Source: Saccharospirillum impatiens DSM 12546 (GTDB lineage Bacteria; Pseudomonadota; Gammaproteobacteria; Pseudomonadales; Natronospirillaceae). From it: a stretch of DNA of 64,000 bases. Positions 59,549 through 64,000 of the stretch are shown one piece after another. Below the pieces are notes generated by a model. That model was not told the origin of the DNA. It worked only from the letters and a program-made list of their open reading frames with translations, and ran no database searches. Within the stretch, counting starts at the first letter, position 1. Each line of letters begins with the position of its first letter. The stretch is taken from the NCBI RefSeq assembly GCF_000423605.1, contig NZ_AUIH01000021.1, positions 1 through 64,000 on the forward strand, written 5' to 3'. A program made the position numbers and the translations under genes.

Positions 59549-61012
59549 ATGCAGTTTGAACATCTCACCGTCGCGGCGCCCAGAGGGCCTTCCCTGCATT
59601 TGGCCGACTGGACTATTGCGCCGGGCGAGCGCTGGGTAGTGCTTGGGGGCAATGGCAGCGGCAAAAGCACCCTGGCGCGGTTGCTGTGTGATGAACTGCA
59701 GCCTGCGTCCGGCACACTGCGAGACCGGCCCGACCGGGTGCATTGGCTGTCGCTGGAAAACCAGCAGGCTTTATACGAACGCGAGCTCTATCGCGACGAA
59801 ACGGACCTGACCGACCATATTGACCCGGGCACAACGGTGCGCGAACTGATGGAAGAGGCCGCCCCCTGGTCAGCCCGGCATGAGGAACTGGTCGCTAGCC
59901 TTGGTATGACTGCCTTGCTGGAGCGGGGCTACCGATTGCTCAGCTCCGGCGAAGGCCGCAAGGTGATGCTGGCGCGGGCGGTACTGGAACAACCCGACTT
60001 GCTGTTGCTCGACGAACCCTATGAAGGGCTCGACCCCAAGGCGCGACACGATCTGGAAACCGCGCTCGGGCAACTGGCTGAACAGGGCCAGTGGGTAATG
60101 CTGTTGATCAACCAGCGCCAGGATATTCCGGAATGGGCCAGCCACCTCGCCTTGCTGGACCGCGGCCGGCTGGTGTTGAACGGCGCCGCTGATGACGTTC
60201 AGGCCCACCCCGATTGGCGGGCAGCGCTCGCCTTCACTCGCGCCGAAGCGCTGACACTGCCACCGCGTCAGTCGGATTTCCAGCTCCCCGACTGGCCCGC
60301 TGACCAGCCATTGGTCGATCTGCAAAATGGCCGGGTGGAATACGCCACCGGCGTTCAGTTTGAAGGCCTTAACTGGCAACTGATGCCGGGTGAACACACC
60401 CAGATCATCGGTCCCAATGGCTGCGGCAAGTCGACGCTGCTGAGTTTGGTCAGTGGCGACCACCCGCAATGTTACGCCAACCACCTGACCGTTTTTGGCT
60501 ACCGCCGGGGCCGCGGCGAAACCATCTGGGACATCAAAAAACACCTGGGGCTGGTTTCCGGCGCCTTGCATCGGGATTATCGGGTCGCCGGCAATGTCAT
60601 TACCGCCGTGGTCTCCGGTCTGACCGATTCGATCGGGGTATACACCAACACCGGCTCCGAGGAGGCCCACCTGGCGCATCAGTGGCTTGAACTGCTGGGG
60701 CTGGACCACCGCTCCGGCGATGCGTTTCGCAGCCTCTCGACCGGTGAGCAGCGCCTGGTGCTGATCGCCCGGGCGCTGCTCAAACAGCCCCCGCTGCTGA
60801 TTCTCGATGAACCGACCCAGGGGCTCGACGACGTTAATCGCTTCCGGGTACTGGCCGCCATGGAGCGCATACTGGATACTGGCCCGACAACCTTGCTGTT
60901 TGTCAGCCACCGAGAAGATGAACACCCGGCGCTGATCAAAACCCGACTCACCTTTGAGCCGGACGAGACCGGCGAGGCACTCTATACCGTTCGGCAGACC
61001 CGTACGGGTTAA
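59549..61012 (+). CDS. modF: Molybdenum-type ABC ATPase ModF, twin nucleotide-binding domains
   Basis: 487 aa with two ATPase domains: Walker A GGNGSGKST and GPNGCGKST. Walker B LLLDEPYEGLD and LILDEPTQGLD. Signatures LSSGEGRKVMLARAVL and LSTGEQRLVLIARALL. The length (E. coli ModF 490) and layout match. It lacks membrane domains. Confidence 0.88.
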   Translation: MQFEHLTVAAPRGPSLHLADWTIAPGERWVVLGGNGSGKSTLARLLCDELQPASGTLRDRPDRVHWLSLENQQALYERELYRDETDLTDHIDPGTTVRELMEEAAPWSARHEELVASLGMTALLERGYRLLSSGEGRKVMLARAVLEQPDLLLLDEPYEGLDPKARHDLETALGQLAEQGQWVMLLINQRQDIPEWASHLALLDRGRLVLNGAADDVQAHPDWRAALAFTRAEALTLPPRQSDFQLPDWPADQPLVDLQNGRVEYATGVQFEGLNWQLMPGEHTQIIGPNGCGKSTLLSLVSGDHPQCYANHLTVFGYRRGRGETIWDIKKHLGLVSGALHRDYRVAGNVITAVVSGLTDSIGVYTNTGSEEAHLAHQWLELLGLDHRSGDAFRSLSTGEQRLVLIARALLKQPPLLILDEPTQGLDDVNRFRVLAAMERILDTGPTTLLFVSHREDEHPALIKTRLTFEPDETGEALYTVRQTRTG

Positions 61013-61070
61013 CTAAACACTCAAGCTTCGGAGTTTGGGTTTGTTAGGTGGCATTGGCCCGCACCGGATA

Positions 61071-61163
61071 CCGGGGGAGCCCTTGTGGGGTCGGCGTTAA
61101 CCCGTCCATGGGGCCTAGGCCGCAACGTCCATGTTGCGGACTCCCCCACAAGGGCTCCCCCGG
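61071..61163. repeat. Dispersed nested palindrome, copy F
   Basis: Perfect 20-bp arms (61071-61090 and 61144-61163) surround a 53-nt core with the hairpin changed to CCGCAAC/GTTGCGG (compensated change). Flanks from about 61018 (CACTCAAGCTTCGGAGTT) to 61204 (CATACTTGA) match copy A and the short form, giving a full element of about 187 bp. Located between modF and the DUF218 gene. Confidence 0.88.
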
Positions 61164-61230
61164 CACCCGCCGCTCGCATCTCCGGCGAATTTCATACTTG
61201 ATTTACAAAAATATCTAACAGGGACGTTAA

Positions 61231-61983
61231 ATGATACTGCGCTATTTTCTAAAAACCCTGGCTCTGCCACCGATGATTTCCATTCTGGTGGCCCTGCTGG
61301 CCATTCTGCTTTGGCGCAGGCGCCCTGTGCTGGCTCGCACCCTGGCTATCGTCTCGCTGGTCAGCCTGTGGCTCTTTTCCTCGCCCATTGTCAGCACAAC
61401 GCTCATGCGCTCGCTGGAAGCACACTACCCGGTATTAAGCGAAGCGCAGCGTGAATCCACAGAGGCAGAAGCCATCGTTATTCTTGCCGGTGGTATTGAT
61501 GATTCAGCGCCTGAATTTGGTGTCCCGGTCAGTCTTGATCACACCCTGCTGCGCCTGCGGTACGGTGCTTTTTTGCATCGGGAAACCGGGCTGCCCATCC
61601 TGGTCTCTGGCGGCTCGGTGTTCGGGGACGATGCCAAAACGCTCGCCGCCACCATGGCCAACGAGCTGGATTTCAGCTTTCAGGTTGAAACCCGATGGCT
61701 GGAAGAACGCAGTCGTACCACGCAGGAAAATGCAGACTTTTCGGCCGCACTGCTGAACGAGGCGGGTATCGACCATATTCTGCTTGTGACCGAAGGGTTT
61801 CACATGCCCCGCTCGGTTCAGGTGTTTGAGCAAACCGGCCTGACCGTAACGGCGGCTCCCACTGCCACGACGGGCGACTTTGGTGCCCCCTGGATGGGCT
61901 GGTTACCCTCAAGCATGGCCTTGCACCAGAGCAGCCTGGCGCTTCACGAATACCTGGGAATGCTGGCTTATCGTTGGCTGTAA
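61231..61983 (+). CDS. DUF218 (ElyC/SanA/YdcF-like) membrane protein
   Basis: 250 aa. Two N-terminal helices (ALPPMISILVALLAILLW, TLAIVSLVSLWLFSSPIV), then a periplasmic DUF218 domain: AEAIVILAGG, SRTTQENADFSAALL, ILLVTEGFHMPRSVQVFEQ. E. coli ElyC of similar layout affects cell-wall and envelope metabolism. No operon partner. Confidence 0.85.
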   Translation: MILRYFLKTLALPPMISILVALLAILLWRRRPVLARTLAIVSLVSLWLFSSPIVSTTLMRSLEAHYPVLSEAQRESTEAEAIVILAGGIDDSAPEFGVPVSLDHTLLRLRYGAFLHRETGLPILVSGGSVFGDDAKTLAATMANELDFSFQVETRWLEERSRTTQENADFSAALLNEAGIDHILLVTEGFHMPRSVQVFEQTGLTVTAAPTATTGDFGAPWMGWLPSSMALHQSSLALHEYLGMLAYRWL

Positions 61984-62016
61984 GCGTTGGCTATAGGCCC
62001 AGAGTCACAGTCTCGA

Positions 62017-62508
62017 CTACCCCTTGCTGCCCGGTGCATCGACCAGTTTAAAACTGGTGTGGCGCAACCGCTGGCTCAACAAATGCGAGACCTTCCACAG
62101 CACCCGAAACGCCAGATCGGGCTCTTCTTTAGCCATGGTGAACAACTGGTGACGCTTGGTAATCACAAAGGTGGTGGGCTCCATGGCCTCAGCCAGCCCG
62201 GAACGGGGTTCACCATCGATCAGCGATTGTTCACCAAAGGTCTGGGATTCAGACAATACCACTAACGGAATGACCGAATGATCCGCGCCGGTTTTGCTGA
62301 TGCGCACCCGGCCTTTCACAATCAGCCCCATGTAATCGGCCCGGGCACCTTCGTAGAAAATAACCGTGCCACGGTCGACTTCATAAGCGGTGAAATAAGC
62401 GCCCAGCGTCTTAATTTCTTCCCAGGTAAAATCATTCGCCCAGGTCGTTTTATCGATCAGTTCGGCTACCGCCAGGCTGGAGTAGTTGACGGGCTTTAAC
62501 TTATCCAT
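62017..62508 (-). CDS. Cyclic nucleotide-binding domain protein
   Basis: 163 aa with a single cNMP-binding beta-roll (VDRGTVIFYEGARADYMGLIVKGRVRI, TFGEQSLIDGEPRSG) and no helix-turn-helix. It may be a regulator of another protein; the ligand is unknown. Confidence 0.82.
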   Translation of the reverse strand: MDKLKPVNYSSLAVAELIDKTTWANDFTWEEIKTLGAYFTAYEVDRGTVIFYEGARADYMGLIVKGRVRISKTGADHSVIPLVVLSESQTFGEQSLIDGEPRSGLAEAMEPTTFVITKRHQLFTMAKEEPDLAFRVLWKVSHLLSQRLRHTSFKLVDAPGSKG

Positions 62509-62593
62509 ACCGGCTCATGTCGCCCCCAAGTGTGTAATGTCGCAGTTAACCATACCCCGGGGGCGCATTCGTTGCGCCGGTTCACACCGAGGG

Positions 62594-63043
62594 TTATAGC
62601 TGTTCAAGGCACCGCCATTCGGCATCGGTTACCGGGCTGACCGACAGGCGGGCCTGGCGCAGCAGGGACATGGATTCGAGCTCAGGTACGGTCTTGATGG
62701 TCTTCAGGCTGATCACAGCGGGCCAATGCTTAACATGGCGAATCTGTACAACCGACCAGCGGTTGTTGTCCGCCGAGCTTTTCGGATCAAAATAGGGGGA
62801 TTCCGGATTCAGGGCGTCCGAATCGGGTACCGGGTCGCTGATCACCTCTCCTTCACCGACAATGCCTGGTTCTGCGCAGGAGGAATGGTAAATCAACACC
62901 CGGTCACCAGGCGTCATTTCTCGCAAGAAGTTCCGTGCCTGGTAATTGCGGATCCCATTCCAGGGCTCGCCTTTTTTACCGGTATGAGCCAGATCATCGA
63001 TAGAAAACACGTCCGGTTCGGTCTTTAGCAGCCAATTTGCCAT
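62594..63043 (-). CDS. EVE-domain protein
   Basis: 149 aa, the EVE/PUA-like fold (MANWLLKTEPDVFSIDDLA, WNGIRNYQARNFLREMTPGD, VLIYHSSC). Probably binds modified nucleic-acid bases. Full-length to family (~150). Confidence 0.88.
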   Translation of the reverse strand: MANWLLKTEPDVFSIDDLAHTGKKGEPWNGIRNYQARNFLREMTPGDRVLIYHSSCAEPGIVGEGEVISDPVPDSDALNPESPYFDPKSSADNNRWSVVQIRHVKHWPAVISLKTIKTVPELESMSLLRQARLSVSPVTDAEWRCLEQL

Positions 63044-63255
63044 CTTTTTGTCCGTTTGTGCGTTTTAAGAACAAAATACTTTGATTTTTATCACAGATTT
63101 GTCACATTAGTTGGCAGATACTTCGTCACGATTCTGACGGACCACCAAAATCCGTGCTGTATCACAGTAGAACGCAGACCCACCGGTGTCGAGGCCGGTG
63201 TAAACAGACCGGTAAAACCGGCTAACTAAAACCCTTATTAAAAAAGACAATCAAT

Positions 63256-63417
63256 ATGAAACGCAGTAAACCGGATATTCTGGTGATGCTGGCGCTGATC
63301 CTCGGTCTGGGAGTGACCTTGAGTGGCATGTCAAAAGGAGATAATCGCGAGCGTATCGTCGATATGAATGCCAAAGCGTCGGGAATCCTGTTGGGAACCG
63401 AGCTTAACCGCCAATAA
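63256..63417 (+). CDS. Small predicted membrane protein (53 aa)
   Basis: ATG 63256 to TAA 63417 encodes MKRSKPDILVMLALILGLGV, then TLSGMSKGDNRERIVDMNAK and a short end. One membrane helix and a charged C-terminal side are visible. It is followed by a hairpin (63422-63438), as expected of a real transcript end. I do not recognise the family. No strong ribosome-binding site. Confidence 0.5.
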   Translation: MKRSKPDILVMLALILGLGVTLSGMSKGDNRERIVDMNAKASGILLGTELNRQ

Positions 63418-63421
63418 TCAC

Positions 63422-63438
63422 CCTGGCGTTTTGCCAGG
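63422..63438. terminator. Hairpin between small membrane protein and cyclo-ligase genes
   Basis: CCTGGC and GCCAGG are paired around GTTTT. A T-run is absent on the plus side, so it is weak. Confidence 0.4.
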
Positions 63439-63449
63439 CTCACCACGCT

Positions 63450-64000
63450 CTACTTATAGACCCTCTGGTCGGTCATCACTGCCGCCAGGGGCAGGTCCCA
63501 CTCTTCCTGTGGAATAACCCCAACACGCTGGCACTCGTGCGCCACCCCCAGCCGCTGTGGCTGCTGTGGCCAGTGCTGCTCATGCGCAAAGGTTCTGTCG
63601 TAAAACCCACCGCCCATTCCGAGCCGGCCGCCGCTGGCATCAAACCCCACCAGTGGCATCAGTACCCAGTCGAGCGTCCAGGTGGGTATGCGTTCCGGTC
63701 TAGTCGGTTCCGGTATGCCAAATCGGTTGGCTCGCATTCGCTCGCCCGGTTGCCAGTGGCAGAACCACAGATGCGGTCGCACCGGATCCAAGGGATTCAG
63801 CACGGGTAAAAACAGCGCTTTTTGGTCCGCTTTTAATTGTCTGACCAGGGGCTCGAGATTGATTTCACCATCATTGGCGCAGTACAGGGCGATGCGTCGG
63901 GCGCGGGGGTAGTCGGGGTGGTGGCGAATTTGGCGGATCAACCCTTCAGCGGCAAGGCGCTGTTCAGTTGACGACAGGGCGCGGCGGCGAGCGCGCAGCT
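63450..64000 (-). CDS. fau: 5-formyltetrahydrofolate cyclo-ligase, N-terminus beyond window
   Basis: The frame is open to the window edge (LRARRRALSSTEQRLAAEGL is visible before the first internal start). Motifs: LDWVLMPLVGFDASGGRLGMGGGFYDRTF, the conserved substrate/ATP loop, and the short conserved end. It restores folate by closing 5-formyl-THF to methenyl-THF. It lacks only the first few residues. Confidence 0.88.
   Translation of the reverse strand, partial: LRARRRALSSTEQRLAAEGLIRQIRHHPDYPRARRIALYCANDGEINLEPLVRQLKADQKALFLPVLNPLDPVRPHLWFCHWQPGERMRANRFGIPEPTRPERIPTWTLDWVLMPLVGFDASGGRLGMGGGFYDRTFAHEQHWPQQPQRLGVAHECQRVGVIPQEEWDLPLAAVMTDQRVYK

Noticed and set aside
59870-60925. Long minus-strand open frame (351 aa) opposite modF
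   Set aside because: Antisense to a clear twin ATPase; high GC and codon bias generate such frames.
63060-63255. Possible 6S RNA gene
   Set aside because: No long rod-shaped pairing with a central bubble could be found; only a short ACCGG/CCGGT hairpin is present.

Overview
The window looks like a chromosomal segment of a free-living, probably marine or halotolerant gammaproteobacterium. The evidence is the kind of genes present: methyl-accepting receptors, a sigma-54 amino-acid uptake system, RimK, MgtE, class II FbaA with Pgk, ModF, DUF3461 and the PA2778/PA2779 pair. An Oceanospirillales-type host (for example a Saccharospirillum or Reinekea relative) is my guess from protein style only. 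Coding density is high, GC is moderate, and I saw no rRNA, tRNA, CRISPR array or prophage.

Layout. 1-446: the 3' end of an ISL3-type insertion sequence, inserted into an ABC exporter gene of which only the last ~90 codons remain. 436-8534: a tightly packed run of HlyD-type adaptor, TolC-type outer-membrane protein, an SCP2-like/JmjC-cupin oxygenase, an M3 oligopeptidase and an M16 lipoprotein peptidase. I read this as a peptide modification, export and processing locus whose exporter has been broken. 8537-9952: an unusual chemoreceptor. 10073-18432: an alpha-glucoside/sucrose regulon (sucrose phosphorylase, AglE/F/G-type ABC transporter without its ATPase, GH13 alpha-glucosidase, LacI regulator), tied together by three near-identical operator-like sites. 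18433-23788: a small CxxC protein, a LysR regulator, MgtE, and RimK with an aspartoacylase-like partner. 23842-31783: a periplasmic-binding-domain histidine kinase and an NtrC-type regulator next to an aapJQMP amino-acid transporter. The aapJ upstream region holds a sigma-54 promoter and three repeated dyad sites that look like the activator's binding sites. 32037-36653: binding protein, AEC permease, chemoreceptor, DUF3461 and a small DUF503-like protein. 36789-43648: xylulokinase, fructose-bisphosphate aldolase, phosphoglycerate kinase, uridine kinase and M32 carboxypeptidase. 43887-49088: a molybdopterin-like domain protein with a hybrid histidine kinase, then a RimK-like ATP-grasp ligase divergent from a GNAT/C39-peptidase fusion. 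49276-55340: a TetR-controlled membrane-protein cluster, the PA2778/PA2779 pair, a LysE exporter with AraC, and a FosA-type fosfomycin resistance enzyme. 55350-64000: a KaiC-like/PEP-synthase-like fusion, NADP-glutamate dehydrogenase, ModF, an ElyC/DUF218 protein, a cyclic-nucleotide-binding protein, an EVE protein, a 53-residue membrane protein and the truncated 5-formyltetrahydrofolate cyclo-ligase.

The most unusual non-coding signal is a dispersed family of nested palindromes in at least six intergenic regions. Each full copy has inverted arms of 20-30 bp with locus-specific middles around a conserved core that is exactly 53 nt in five of six copies. The core carries a hairpin with compensatory changes. 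One copy has a 71-nt tip insertion, and a seventh locus is a core-less short form.
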